Positions 17,378 through 26,401 of a DNA stretch of 64,000 bases are shown piece by piece (positions within the stretch are counted from its first letter, which is position 1; each line of letters starts with the position of its first letter). The stretch is from NCBI GenBank assembly GCA_965228265.1, contig OZ245804.1, positions 1,798,001 through 1,862,000 on the forward strand. Direction: 5' to 3'. Source of the DNA: GCA-2732755 sp965228265 (lineage in GTDB: Bacteria > Planctomycetota > Phycisphaerae > Phycisphaerales > UBA1924). The position numbers were made by a program, and so were the translations under genes. A model generated the notes under the pieces. The model had not been told where the DNA came from. It worked only from the letters and a program-made list of their open reading frames with translations, and ran no database searches.

Positions 17378-17689
17378 CTTGAAGCTCCGAGCAGCGGCCG
17401 GGTTCACTCCGGCCAGGTTCGTATGTGCATCCACATCACGCATCCGCTGCTCCGCAGCTCCCGAAATCGTCGGTGCCCGCACGCCCTTTATCGGACGACT
17501 CGCAGGCCAACCATCGACCATCGCCTCCCGCGACGATCAGCAAATCGGACCTTCGATGGTCCGAGTTGAGTTGGTCCCGAAAAGTCCGCGAGATTCGCGC
17601 CTGACGAGGCAGTCCTTGCGCCAAAAACCAACGCCGCCCGAACAGATCGGGCGGGCGGGTGATTCTGTAAGCACTGATTTGGACTCTGA
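17378..17689. other. 312-bp non-coding gap upstream of the TolB-like gene
   Basis: This gap holds the terminator of the 95-residue upstream gene (17624-17655) and a short inverted repeat CGGACC-TTCGAT-GGTCCG at about 17546-17563. The promoter of the TolB-like gene must lie here if it is not read from upstream, but I see no convincing -35/-10 pair. No gene is supported. Confidence 0.5.
17624..17655 (-). terminator. Probable intrinsic terminator of the 95-residue gene
   Basis: On the minus strand CCGCCCGA pairs with TCGGGCGG around TCTGT, followed after a few bases by TTTTT. It lies 35 bp beyond the stop of the gene at 17690-17977. The T-tract is short and slightly displaced, so efficiency is uncertain. 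Confidence 0.55.
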
Positions 17690-17977
17690 TTACGCCACAC
17701 TCCGGGCGCCGGTCACCGCCGGGGCATCCCCGGGACGAACCCAAGGCCTCGCCGAACGACGAGGCATCTCCGCCGAACGGAGATGGTCCAGATAGAAACG
17801 GAGCTGGTTATCCGAGAACTGATCCAGGAACGCGGCCGAGGCCGTCGGGTTCAGCTCGATGATCCGCGAGATCACCTGAGGCCTGACAAGCTCGGCCGAC
17901 TCCTGACTCGGTGCGATCTCGTACGTGGCGGGCTTGCGGTTCTCGGCGAGGTCATCGAATCCGAACAACGTGTCCAT
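17690..17977 (-). CDS. Small hypothetical protein
   Basis: No family is recognised. The 95-residue product starts at ATG 17977 with a clear GGAG upstream, which supports it as real. It has an acidic first half with short amphipathic helices (VRPQVISRIIELN, AAFLDQFSDNQLRFYLDHLR) and a basic Pro/Arg tail. It is followed by its own terminator, so it appears to be a single-gene transcript. Function is unknown. Confidence 0.55.
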   Translation of the reverse strand: MDTLFGFDDLAENRKPATYEIAPSQESAELVRPQVISRIIELNPTASAAFLDQFSDNQLRFYLDHLRSAEMPRRSARPWVRPGDAPAVTGARSVA

Positions 17978-18095
17978 TGGGCAGAGCTCCTGGCGCAGGA
18001 AGGGGGTTCCACATCACAGCGCCGGCTCCGCCGACATGGGGATCGACTTCGGTGAATCGACTTCCCCCACACCAGTGTGTAATCATTGTCGGACC

Positions 18096-18752
18096 ATGCC
18101 CACCACCCACCTCATCCCAACGCGCAACCTTGGCACATCCGAGGGCCAGCCACCCTTCACATTCACCCACGACAACCCGCTCGCGCCCGAGTTCGCGTCG
18201 GTGATCGAGCCGAAGACCCGCGTCGTCGCCTGGGCCGGCTGGTTCGACGAGGCCGCCGACCCCGCGTGCGCCGCCTTCCCATCCGATCACCGGCTCTGGA
18301 CCACAGGCCTCGATGCGCTTCGCGGAGCGATCGCTTCACTCGACCCGATCCTCGTCGAGCGGGACGCATACCTCTCTTTACGTCCCGCCTGCGGCCTGGT
18401 GCTCTCCGACCCACATAGCATCGCTGCCCTGCTCAAAGAACCCCCGAGCGAACGCCTCCGCATCCAGGTCGACCCGATCGCGATGCTCACCCCCGAGATG
18501 GCCTCGCACGCCGAGGACCACCTGCCCCGCATGCTCGACAAGCTCGGGCATTTCGAGGCCTGCGACGCGATCGTCCTTGCGGGTGGCAAGCCCGAGGACC
18601 CGGGCCGCATGATCCATCAGCCGCTCGATGCGAGCCGCCCAATCGACAGCGCGCTGCTCGCGTCCTGGCGTGAATCGGCCTTCGCGGCTCGTAACGTGTT
18701 CGTGCTGACCGAGGATTGCCGGGCTCTGATCCAGCGCGAGAGGATCGCCTAA
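18096..18752 (+). CDS. Hypothetical protein upstream of nuoC
   Basis: The frame is open from 17925, but ATG 18096 gives the natural start of a 218-residue acidic, cytosolic protein. The central part (RDAYLSLRPACGLVLSDP, RLRIQVDPIAMLTPEMASHAEDHLPRML) faintly recalls the metal-site strands of xylose-isomerase-like TIM barrels, with DP and H residues, but the protein is shorter than such enzymes. It is followed 22 bp later by nuoC and may share its transcript. Function is not assigned. Confidence 0.6.
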   Translation: MPTTHLIPTRNLGTSEGQPPFTFTHDNPLAPEFASVIEPKTRVVAWAGWFDEAADPACAAFPSDHRLWTTGLDALRGAIASLDPILVERDAYLSLRPACGLVLSDPHSIAALLKEPPSERLRIQVDPIAMLTPEMASHAEDHLPRMLDKLGHFEACDAIVLAGGKPEDPGRMIHQPLDASRPIDSALLASWRESAFAARNVFVLTEDCRALIQRERIA

Positions 18753-18774
18753 GCTACCCCTCAGGGAGACCATT

Positions 18775-19326
18775 ATGACGACCAAGCTCGATCACCCGAC
18801 CTTTGCCCGCCTCAAGAGCGCCTTCCCGAACAAGAAGTTCCGCGCGACCGAGTTCCGGGGCGATGCCACGCTCGTGGTCGAGCCGGGCGATCTGCACGAG
18901 GTCATGGCCTTCCTCAAGAACGACGAAGAGTGCAAGTACAACTTCCTCTCCGACGTACTCGGCATCGACTACGAGGGCTACCCGACCGAGATGCCCGGAC
19001 GATTCGCCGTCGTCTACATCCTCTGCTCTTACGAGCTGGATCTGCGGTTCTACGTCAAGGCCTTCCTGACCCCCTCGATCCCGACGGACGGCATCGAGGA
19101 AGACCCGGCGCTCTATCTCGACAGCGTCACCGACCTCTGGTCCGGGGCCGAGTGGACCGAGCGCGAAGTCTTCGACATGTTCGGCATCCGCTTCCGGAAC
19201 CACCCGGACCTGCGACGCATCCTGCTCTGGGAGCAGTTCCCCGCCCACCCGCTCCGCAAGGACTACCCCGTCAAGGGCCGCGGCGAGCGCGAGATGTACA
19301 AGGTCATCGACCGCACCGACGCGTAA
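18775..19326 (+). CDS. nuoC: NADH-quinone oxidoreductase subunit C
   Basis: NuoC (30-kDa subunit) is a peripheral-arm component of complex I that buttresses the quinone site. The 183-residue protein has YNFLSDVLGIDYEGYP, and the diagnostic SGAEWTEREVFDMFGIRF followed by NHPDLRRILLWEQFPAHPLRKDYP. The start has GGGAGA upstream. It stands alone: the next gene is convergent and no nuoB or nuoD is near, unlike the usual nuo operon. Confidence 0.95.
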   Translation: MTTKLDHPTFARLKSAFPNKKFRATEFRGDATLVVEPGDLHEVMAFLKNDEECKYNFLSDVLGIDYEGYPTEMPGRFAVVYILCSYELDLRFYVKAFLTPSIPTDGIEEDPALYLDSVTDLWSGAEWTEREVFDMFGIRFRNHPDLRRILLWEQFPAHPLRKDYPVKGRGEREMYKVIDRTDA

Positions 19327-19345
19327 GCAGTCGTTCGATCAATAC

Positions 19346-19421
19346 GAGCCCCTCGCGTAAGCGAGGGGGCTTTGCATGGATTGAGCTTTTGAGTGTGTCC
19401 CCTCGCTTACGCGAGGGGCTC
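19346..19421. repeat. REPIN-like element, family A copy 1
   Basis: Two 23-bp arms (19346-19368 and 19399-19421) are exact reverse complements. Each arm is itself a hairpin (CCCCTCGC, GTAA or TTAC, GCGAGGGG). The second arm is followed by CTTTTG. It lies between convergent nuoC and the lpt-like gene and could terminate transcription from both sides. A related copy is at 58284-58357. Confidence 0.85.
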
Positions 19422-19446
19422 TTTTGTTCTTGGTTTTTGAAGCTCT

Positions 19447-22398
19447 TTATCTCGGGATACTGACCGGGTTGGGCCGGACGACCTCGATGCGCCCGGACCT
19501 GAGCGACCAGATCAACTCGGCCGCCGTCACCGGCGCGGGCTGGGTCGGGTCGAAGAGCGTCACCCAGCCGCCGTTCTGCGCCGTCGCGCGGGCGGCTTGC
19601 GTCTTAGCCTCGTAGTTCAGTGCGTCGGCGATCATCTGCTGGTCGCCCGATCGCGCCCACACCGCGCCCGAAGCCAGCACATTCCTCAGCTGACTCTCGC
19701 CCGACCCCGACGTCAGGTCACCCGTCGGCGAATCTTCCGAGAACGCGGCCTTGAGCGATTCGCACTCAAGCTCGGCGACAGCACCATCGCCCTGCGGGCG
19801 GTGCACCATCCGCACCCGGTTCGACATCGTCACCTCGCCCGCGGGACGATCCAGCAGCAGATCGCCCTCCCAGTCGAAGAGCGCCGAGCCACGCATCGTC
19901 GACGAGTCCGTGGACTCGGGATCGACCTGCCTGTCCGAGACCACCAGCTTGCCGGGCGTGGGCACGCGGACGATGCCGCCGATGTTGTCCAGCTCGATCC
20001 GGTTGCCAAGGAGCGCCATCACCTGCGCCGGCTCCTCGTCGCCCACCTGCGCAAACCGGAGCGACTCGACCGACGCCTCTCGCGCCTCGTCGCCCGTGAT
20101 CTCTGCGCTGATGAGCTGGCGGTCGGCCCGCTCGTCGAGCACGGACGAGCCATCCGAGGGTTGCACAAGCGCGAACAGGCGTTCGCCCGCGAGCGTGTCG
20201 CGTGACAGGGCGCTGGGTGTCGAGACCGCGACGACATCGCCGACCGCCTCGAGCATGCCCGTCTCGTCGGTGTAGCTCATCGACCCGGTCCACTCGGCTG
20301 TCGCGATCGTCAGCACGCCCTCGTCGTCCATCAGTGTGAACTCGCCCGCGCCGGGCACGACGATCGAGCGGGCGCTGCCGTCGAGCGTGATCGAGCGAGC
20401 CGCGACCGCGGCACTGTTGGCGCCCACCCTGGCTGGCGCGCCTTCCACCAGCGCGTGCTCCGTGTCGAGCTCCGCCCGCAGCGAATCGCCCTCGGCGAAC
20501 GCGCCGTCGGCGCGGATGAACCGCACCGTCTCCGACGCACGCGCCACCGTGACGCGGGGCTTGCCGTCTGCGTCGGGTGCCAGATCCGCCTCGAGCAGAC
20601 CCGCGGTGATGACCGCCTCGTCCTGCTCGCCTCGCACCTGACCCGAAGCCGTCACCGTCACCGGCTCGGATCGCCCGCTCGAAGTATCGAATCGCACGTC
20701 CAAGCGATCGGCGTCGAGGCTGCCGCTGGCGGTGCGTGCCCGCACGCCCCCGGTCAGCACCGCGCGCTCGATGAGCGTGTCGTCGCCCGCCGCGAACCGC
20801 GTGTTGATCGAGTCCGCGAACACCTCGGCGTCCTCGTCGCGCATCACGACCGTGCCCGAGGCGATCGCCTGCTCGATCGAGCCGGTGATCCAACCCTCTT
20901 CCGTGCGGAACACCACGTCCGCCTGCTCGTTCCACGTCAGACTGCGCCCAGACTCGGCCTCCGTCAGCACGCCCGCGCCCATCGCCTGGCCGATACCCGT
21001 CGCCAGCCCGATCGTGAGCGACTCGCCCATGATCGAGCCCGTGTCTTGGACATCCAGCATCGTCGGCTGGCCGTCGTACCCGGTCAGCGCCAGGATCTTG
21101 TTGGTGAACCCGTACTCGATCGCCGACGACTCACCGCTCGCCAGCAGCACCGAATCGCTGAACGTGACCTTCCCGCCCGGGTTCGACTCGAACCGCAGCG
21201 CCACATCATCGCCAGAGCCCAGGGCCGCGGGCCGCTCGTCCATCGGACGGACCACGGTCGGGCCCACGCAACGGAAGAGCACATCGTCGCCCAGCTTCAG
21301 GTCCCGGTCGCTCGGGATCTCGGGCTGACGCGAGGCGATGACCATCGACACGAGAGCCGCGTACATCCCGAGCGGGTCGCTGACACGGGTCGGCATCGGA
21401 ACCGAAGCGAAGTCGTTCGACGGGATCTCGTTGTTCACCAGGCGGATCCACACCCGCGCGCGGTCCGCATCGATCCGGCGCGAGGGCTGCTCGACGTGCA
21501 CCGAGCCCTCGAACGTGACAGCGTAAAACGTCTCGGGCCCCTCCGGCTCCGCGGGCGCTGCCGGCGCCTTGGGCCTGGGGTTCCCGCCCGCGTTCGCCTG
21601 CGCTGGCTTGGTCTCGGTCTGTGGCTCACTGGAGGCTTCGGGCTGTCCGCCTGATTCGCTCATACCGGGGCGGATCGTCGCCACCAAAGAACCCGGAATC
21701 TCGAGCAGTTCCACCCGCTCGTCCACCTCGTTGAACACCACGCGCAGGCCCGAGCAGTCCGCGTCGATCGATTCGCTCGCGATCAGCACCGTCTCCGTCG
21801 TCGAGAGCTCGCTCGCAACAGCGTCGAAGTCCAGCCAGTTGGTCGTGATGCGCACCGACGAATCGCCCGCGATCGGCGCGGGCAGGGAGCCGTCGGACTT
21901 GCGCTCAAACTGCAGGACCTCCACGTTCCCCGTGAACCGCCCGGAGACGGGCTCGCTCGTGATGTCCGGCATCAGAAACTCGGCCTTGTCCGACCGGATA
22001 AAGACCAGGTTGTTGTTACCCAGCAGATACCACGCCCGGGGCCGATCGATCTCGACCAGATCCGAGTCCTTCACCGGGCTCAGACGCGCAAACTCGATAT
22101 CCCAGGCCATCCGCGTCGGGTCGCTCCGGTCCTTGAGCCGGACACGCGCGTTCGTGGTGTCACCAAACTGCGGCTGGCCGTCGATCCGCGCGACATCATC
22201 GCCCGGAGCCCCAAGCAAATCGGGGACATCATCCGGATTGAATTCGTCGATCGCCTCCCGCTTGGAGGGCCCCGAGCGCGTCGAGAAGATCAGAATGAAC
22301 GAGACGAGGATGAGCGAGACCCCGATCGCCACGAGCAGCGCCGATCGGCTGGCACCCGGGCGCGTCGTCGTCAAGATTCGTTGAAGCTCGGTCGGCAT
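19447..22398 (-). CDS. Very large LptC/LptA(OstA)-like LPS transport protein
   Basis: A 983-residue protein with one N-terminal transmembrane helix (ALLVAIGVSLILVSFILIF) and a long beta-strand-rich exported part. It resembles LptC at the N-terminus and OstA/LptA-like jellyroll repeats beyond (for example EYGFTNKILALTGYDGQPTM, WNEQADVVFRTEEGWITG, VWARSGDQQMIADALNYEAKTQ). LptC and LptA are normally under 200 residues each. It follows kdsD and kdsC directly, as lptC does in other bacteria. ATG 22398 was chosen; ATG 22440, which overlaps the kdsC stop, is possible. Confidence 0.75.
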   Translation of the reverse strand: MPTELQRILTTTRPGASRSALLVAIGVSLILVSFILIFSTRSGPSKREAIDEFNPDDVPDLLGAPGDDVARIDGQPQFGDTTNARVRLKDRSDPTRMAWDIEFARLSPVKDSDLVEIDRPRAWYLLGNNNLVFIRSDKAEFLMPDITSEPVSGRFTGNVEVLQFERKSDGSLPAPIAGDSSVRITTNWLDFDAVASELSTTETVLIASESIDADCSGLRVVFNEVDERVELLEIPGSLVATIRPGMSESGGQPEASSEPQTETKPAQANAGGNPRPKAPAAPAEPEGPETFYAVTFEGSVHVEQPSRRIDADRARVWIRLVNNEIPSNDFASVPMPTRVSDPLGMYAALVSMVIASRQPEIPSDRDLKLGDDVLFRCVGPTVVRPMDERPAALGSGDDVALRFESNPGGKVTFSDSVLLASGESSAIEYGFTNKILALTGYDGQPTMLDVQDTGSIMGESLTIGLATGIGQAMGAGVLTEAESGRSLTWNEQADVVFRTEEGWITGSIEQAIASGTVVMRDEDAEVFADSINTRFAAGDDTLIERAVLTGGVRARTASGSLDADRLDVRFDTSSGRSEPVTVTASGQVRGEQDEAVITAGLLEADLAPDADGKPRVTVARASETVRFIRADGAFAEGDSLRAELDTEHALVEGAPARVGANSAAVAARSITLDGSARSIVVPGAGEFTLMDDEGVLTIATAEWTGSMSYTDETGMLEAVGDVVAVSTPSALSRDTLAGERLFALVQPSDGSSVLDERADRQLISAEITGDEAREASVESLRFAQVGDEEPAQVMALLGNRIELDNIGGIVRVPTPGKLVVSDRQVDPESTDSSTMRGSALFDWEGDLLLDRPAGEVTMSNRVRMVHRPQGDGAVAELECESLKAAFSEDSPTGDLTSGSGESQLRNVLASGAVWARSGDQQMIADALNYEAKTQAARATAQNGGWVTLFDPTQPAPVTAAELIWSLRSGRIEVVRPNPVSIPR

Positions 22399-22429
22399 GG
22401 GGTCATCGTATCGCGCAGGGGTGGGGCGG

Positions 22430-22948
22430 TCAGACGTCATACAACGCCAGTGCACGCGCCATCAGCCCCTTGGCCGCCAGGATCATCTCGATCCCCTCGC
22501 GCACCGCCCCGTGACCGCCGGGCCTGGCGCTCACAAAGTCAGCCATCGCCCGGATCTCGTCCGACGCATCCGCCGGGCACATTGCCACACCCACTCGTTT
22601 GAGGATGGGCAGATCGTTCCAGTCATCCCCGAAAGCCGCGGCTTCCTCGGCCTCGCAACCGACAGCCGACAAGACCTCCGCCAGCTTAGCGCCCTTGTCC
22701 TTCACGCCCTGGTGCAGCTCCTTGATCCCGAGCTCCCTGCACCGCGCAATCAGCGAATCGCTCGTCCGACCCGTGATGACCACGACAGGCAGGCCCAGCC
22801 GAAGCCACACCGAGATGCCCAGCCCGTCCTTGATGTTGTACCGCTTCGTCTCGCGTCCCTCGCCGTCGAGATGCACGGAGCCGTCGGTCAGACAGCCGTC
22901 GACATCCAGAATGAGCAGACGAACGTTGGCAGGGTCGGCCTTGGGCAT
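22430..22948 (-). CDS. kdsC: 3-deoxy-D-manno-octulosonate 8-phosphate phosphatase KdsC
   Basis: KdsC is a HAD-family phosphatase that releases Kdo from Kdo-8-phosphate for LPS. The 172-residue, cap-less protein has motif I LDVDGCLTDG (Asp15 nucleophile, Asp17), motif II VITGRTS, Lys in HQGVKDKG and motif IV FGDDWNDLPIL. The KDGLGI stretch is typical of KdsC. It lies 16 bp after kdsD and just before the Lpt-like gene. Together they form an LPS-core operon. Confidence 0.93.
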   Translation of the reverse strand: MPKADPANVRLLILDVDGCLTDGSVHLDGEGRETKRYNIKDGLGISVWLRLGLPVVVITGRTSDSLIARCRELGIKELHQGVKDKGAKLAEVLSAVGCEAEEAAAFGDDWNDLPILKRVGVAMCPADASDEIRAMADFVSARPGGHGAVREGIEMILAAKGLMARALALYDV

Positions 22949-22964
22949 CAGATCGGTATCTCCA

Positions 22965-23984
22965 TCAATCGCGCACGAGCTTCAGCGCGATCAGATCCTG
23001 CACATCCAGCAGCCCCGCGGGGCGCCCCTGCGCATCGACCACCGGGATCTCGTCCTGACGCTTCTCGCGGAAGAGCGTGAGCGCATCGCGGATCAGCGCA
23101 TCGTCCGTCAGCGTGCGCGGCGACCGGGTCATCACCTCCGCGATCGGCGTGTCGAGCGAGCCGCCTTTGCCAAGCACCAGCCGGCGCAGATCGCCGTCGG
23201 TGAAAATGCCTGTCAGTCGGCCCGATCCATTCTCAACGAGCAGCATCGCGCCGGGACGCCTGCCCGTGTGGTTTTCCGCCTCTTTGAGCGCATCGCCCAC
23301 ACTCAGATGGTCATCAATCAGCGGCAGGTTCTCGCCCGCCTTGAACCGCACGACATCCATGACCGGCCGGAGAAGCCCGCCAAGCGAGCCGCCCGGGTGA
23401 CGCTTGGCAAAGTCCGCATCGGTGAACCGGATCCGCCGGGCAGCCGCGATCGCCAGTGCATCACCGAGCGCGAGCGTGGCCGTGGTCGAGCTTGTCGGCG
23501 CGGGCATGTCGCCCGCCTCGCGTCCGACTCCGATCTTGAGCGCCACACTCGAGACCCGCTCCAGACTCGAGGGCTCGTCGCCGCCCTCGTTCCCGCCTGA
23601 TGTGATCGAGATCACCGGCAGCCCGTCCTGCCGCAGGATCGCCGCCAGATTGACGACTTCTTCCGTCTCACCCGATTTGCTGAGGGCGATGACGACGTCC
23701 TGCTTGCGGAACTTGCCGAGGTCGCCGTGGGTCGCCTCGGTCGGGTGGACCGGGTGCGAGGGCACGCCCAGCGAGGCGAGGGTCGCCGAGATCTTGGCCC
23801 CGATCAGCCCGGATTTCCCGAGCCCCGAGACGAGGACCGTCCCCTCGCTCGACGCGCATCCGGCGATCAGCTCGGCCGCCTCGTTGAACCGCCCGTCGAT
23901 CAGTGTCGCCGCGTGGTCGAGGGCCCTTGCCTCGTCGGTCAGGACGCTCCGGGCGAGTTCCAGCTCTTTGGAAGGCTCCGTCAT
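22965..23984 (-). CDS. kdsD: D-arabinose 5-phosphate isomerase KdsD/KpsF
   Basis: KdsD interconverts ribulose 5-phosphate and arabinose 5-phosphate for Kdo synthesis. The protein has an N-terminal SIS domain (VLVSGLGKSGLIGAKISATL, HPTEATHGDLG, ALSKSGETEEVVNL, and the metal-site HPGGSLG) and two CBS domains at about residues 205-335. The frame is open further upstream, but ATG 23984 gives the normal 339-residue length. It is divergent from scpA with only 49 bp between starts. Confidence 0.94.
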   Translation of the reverse strand: MTEPSKELELARSVLTDEARALDHAATLIDGRFNEAAELIAGCASSEGTVLVSGLGKSGLIGAKISATLASLGVPSHPVHPTEATHGDLGKFRKQDVVIALSKSGETEEVVNLAAILRQDGLPVISITSGGNEGGDEPSSLERVSSVALKIGVGREAGDMPAPTSSTTATLALGDALAIAAARRIRFTDADFAKRHPGGSLGGLLRPVMDVVRFKAGENLPLIDDHLSVGDALKEAENHTGRRPGAMLLVENGSGRLTGIFTDGDLRRLVLGKGGSLDTPIAEVMTRSPRTLTDDALIRDALTLFREKRQDEIPVVDAQGRPAGLLDVQDLIALKLVRD

Positions 23985-24033
23985 CGCGGTAGCGTACACT
24001 CCGCAAGAGGTTCGAGGCGAACACGGAGGTCGC

Positions 24034-24861
24034 ATGATCGGCAGCGAATACACAGTCCGGCTTGAGGAATTCCAGGGGCCCCTGGATCTGCTCCTGCACC
24101 TCATCCGCCGCGCCGAGCTCGACCCGACCGAGATCTCCATCTCCACCATCACCGACCAGTACCTGACCCACCTCGAGCAGGCGCAGCGGATCGACGTGGA
24201 CGTGGGCAGTGAATTCCTCGTGATGGCCGCCACACTCATGGAGATCAAGTCCCGCTCGCTCATGCCCCCCGAGGACCGGGCCCGCGCCGAGCGTGAGGCC
24301 AAGGACCAGGGCGATCCGCGTGCCAACCTGATCCGCCAGCTGCTCAGCTACCGCAAGTTCCGCGACGCGGCCGAGGAACTGGGCGACCGCCGCGAGGACT
24401 TCCAGAAGCGCTGGCCCGCCGCCCGCATCGGCGTGGACAAGGACGCGCTCAAAGCCGTCATCGACGAGTCCGCCGAGCAGGATCTCGAAGACCTCGACGT
24501 GCTCGACCTGGTCGAGTCGTTCGTCCGTATCGCCGCAGCTGTGAACTTCGAACGCCTCGGCGAGCACCACGTTCTGTTTGACGACACGCCCATCGAACTC
24601 CACGCCGCCGACCTGCTCGATCGCCTCGAACGTCAGGGCAAGAACACCGGCAACAAGCTCATGACCACGCGCCAGCTCTTCGAGGGTGCCTCACGCATGC
24701 AGATCGTCGGGCTCTTCATGGCCATGCTCGAACTGACCCGCCAACGCAAGATCGAGGTCGAGCAGGACGCGGCAGGCATGATCACGCTGCGGGCGCGGAT
24801 GCAGGACGAAAACGAAGAAGAAACCGTTGACGAGCCGGGAGCGCAAGCGACGGGAGCTTGA
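24034..24861 (+). CDS. scpA: Segregation and condensation protein ScpA
   Basis: ScpA is the kleisin that bridges SMC heads in the bacterial condensin. The 275-residue protein begins MIGSEYTVRLEEFQGPLDLLLHLIRRAELDP, the canonical ScpA opening, with CGGAGG upstream, which decides the start against a long upstream open frame. FLVMAATLMEIKSRSLMPPE is the second conserved block, and a C-terminal winged-helix part (LFEGASRMQIVGLFMAMLELTRQRKI) completes it. scpB is not adjacent. Confidence 0.95.
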   Translation: MIGSEYTVRLEEFQGPLDLLLHLIRRAELDPTEISISTITDQYLTHLEQAQRIDVDVGSEFLVMAATLMEIKSRSLMPPEDRARAEREAKDQGDPRANLIRQLLSYRKFRDAAEELGDRREDFQKRWPAARIGVDKDALKAVIDESAEQDLEDLDVLDLVESFVRIAAAVNFERLGEHHVLFDDTPIELHAADLLDRLERQGKNTGNKLMTTRQLFEGASRMQIVGLFMAMLELTRQRKIEVEQDAAGMITLRARMQDENEEETVDEPGAQATGA

Positions 24862-24874
24862 GCGATCTCACTGG

Positions 24875-24959
24875 GGGTGCCACGGCTTGTCCGTCCTCGG
24901 CAAGCCGTGATGCTCGATCACTTTCAAAGACACGGGTTGCAAGACAACCCGTGGCACCC
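24875..24959. repeat. Palindromic intergenic repeat, family B copy 1
   Basis: The element starts GGGTGC and ends GCACCC. It holds two hairpins: CACGGCTTG with CAAGCCGTG (24881-24909) and CACGGGTTG with CAACCCGTG (24931-24953). It lies between convergent scpA and the aminotransferase gene. A second copy with the same layout is at 33874-33960. Confidence 0.85.
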
Positions 24960-24982
24960 GATTTTGCGTGCTATCCGACCGA

Positions 24983-26227
24983 TCAAAACAGTGATTCGAC
25001 AAACGCTCCGAACCGGTCCATGCCCGCGTTGATCTGCTCCTCGCTGCACGCGAAGCTGATGCGGATGCACTTGTCGCCGCAACCGCCGAAGTCCTCGCCC
25101 GGCACAACCGCCATCTTCTGATTCGCCAGAAGAGCCTCAGCGAAGCTCAGGGCCGAAGAGATCTGCGTGCCGTCGGGGGCCTTCTTGCCAAAGTGCGCCG
25201 AGACGTCGGCGAAGACGTAGAACGCCCCCTCCGGGCTCGGGAACTCGAGCCCCGGGATCTCGCGCATCCGGCTCTCGATCAGCTTGGCCCGCTCGGCAAA
25301 GGCCTCGGTCATCCTGGCGACCTCGGCGTCGCACTCGCCCGAGAGCGCGACCTCGATCGCGGGCATCAGGAAGGTCGCGATGCCGCTGGTCATCTGGCTC
25401 TGGATCTTGTCCATCGCGCCGATCAGTTCGAGCCCGAACGCCCCGGGGCAGGCCGCGTAGCCGATCCGCCAGCCGGTCATCGCGTACGCCTTGCTCAGGC
25501 CGTTGACCGTGACCGTCCGCTCGGCGATCTCGGGGATCGAGCCGGGCGAGAGGTGTGTGCGTCCCCCGTAGAGGATTTTTTCGTAGATCTCATCTGTCAC
25601 CACGACCAGATTCGGCGCGACCGAGCCCGCCGCATCCGCCACGACCTTCGCCAGGGCCCGGAGTTCGTCCGGCGCGTACATCGTGCCGCAGGGGTTCGAG
25701 GGAGAATTGATCACCAAGGCCCGCGAGCGGGGGGTGATGGCGGCTTTCAGTTGCTCGGGCGTGATCTTGAACCCAGAAGCCGAGTCCGTGGGCAATTCCA
25801 CGACCTTCCCGCCCGAGAGCTGGATCTGGGGAGCGTAGCTCACCCAGGCCGGCACAGGCAGAAGGACCTCATCACCCTCGTTGAGCAGGGCCTGGAAGAC
25901 GTTGTACAAGCACTGTTTCCCGCCCACCCCGATGGCGACGTGCTTGGGCGTCAGGCCCTCGATGCCGTTCTCGGACCCGAGCTTCCGGGCGACCGCAGCC
26001 CGGGCCCCGGGGGTGCCCAGAGTGGGGGCGTAGTGGGTCATGCCCTTGTCCAGAGCGTCCTTGGCGGCCTTCCGGATGATCTCAGGGGTCACGAAGTCCG
26101 GCTCGCCGGCCGCGAAGGCCAGAACATCCTCCCCGGCCTCCTTCATCTGGCGGGCCCGTTGGGCGACGGCCAGCGTGGAGCTGGGCTTGAGCGATCCTGC
26201 ACGCCTGGAAAGTCCGATCTGGCTCAT
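24983..26227 (-). CDS. Class I/II pyridoxal-phosphate aminotransferase (aspartate type)
   Basis: A 414-residue fold-type I aminotransferase of the AspB/AspC class. Features: AAGEPDFVTPEIIRKAA near the N-terminus, INSPSNPCGTMY, VTDEIYEKILYGG and the PLP lysine in NGLSKAYAMTGWRIGYA. The C-terminal FAEALLANQKMAVVPGEDFG and CIRISFACSEEQI fit the family. Aspartate (or aspartate/prephenate) is the likely amino donor; exact substrate cannot be read here. It is monocistronic, with repeat B beyond its stop. Confidence 0.9.
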   Translation of the reverse strand: MSQIGLSRRAGSLKPSSTLAVAQRARQMKEAGEDVLAFAAGEPDFVTPEIIRKAAKDALDKGMTHYAPTLGTPGARAAVARKLGSENGIEGLTPKHVAIGVGGKQCLYNVFQALLNEGDEVLLPVPAWVSYAPQIQLSGGKVVELPTDSASGFKITPEQLKAAITPRSRALVINSPSNPCGTMYAPDELRALAKVVADAAGSVAPNLVVVTDEIYEKILYGGRTHLSPGSIPEIAERTVTVNGLSKAYAMTGWRIGYAACPGAFGLELIGAMDKIQSQMTSGIATFLMPAIEVALSGECDAEVARMTEAFAERAKLIESRMREIPGLEFPSPEGAFYVFADVSAHFGKKAPDGTQISSALSFAEALLANQKMAVVPGEDFGGCGDKCIRISFACSEEQINAGMDRFGAFVESLF

Positions 26228-26327
26228 GGCGCGGAGTGTAGCGGGCCCCGGGCAAAGGCCAAGCGTCGGGGAGGTGTATACATGGTTTCCCGGGGGAATC
26301 GGGGCGCATTTCGCCCTGTCGGGTGCG

Positions 26328-26356
26328 TTGATCGTTTCTTGACCAAGCGCTACGCT
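26328..26356 (+). promoter_or_regulatory. Candidate promoter of rpsO
   Basis: TTGATC (26328-26333) and TACGCT (26351-26356) are separated by 17 bp. They lie about 45 bp before the rpsO start, in the gap divergent from the aminotransferase. The match to the housekeeping consensus is moderate. Confidence 0.4.
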
Positions 26357-26401
26357 TGCCCACGTGTGAGCGGGTGCTCGCCGACGGAGATGAACTGTAC
26401 T

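Noticed and set aside
23404..24033. Upstream extension of scpA to 485 codons
   Set aside because: The added part is antisense to kdsD. The canonical ScpA start is at 24034 with CGGAGG.
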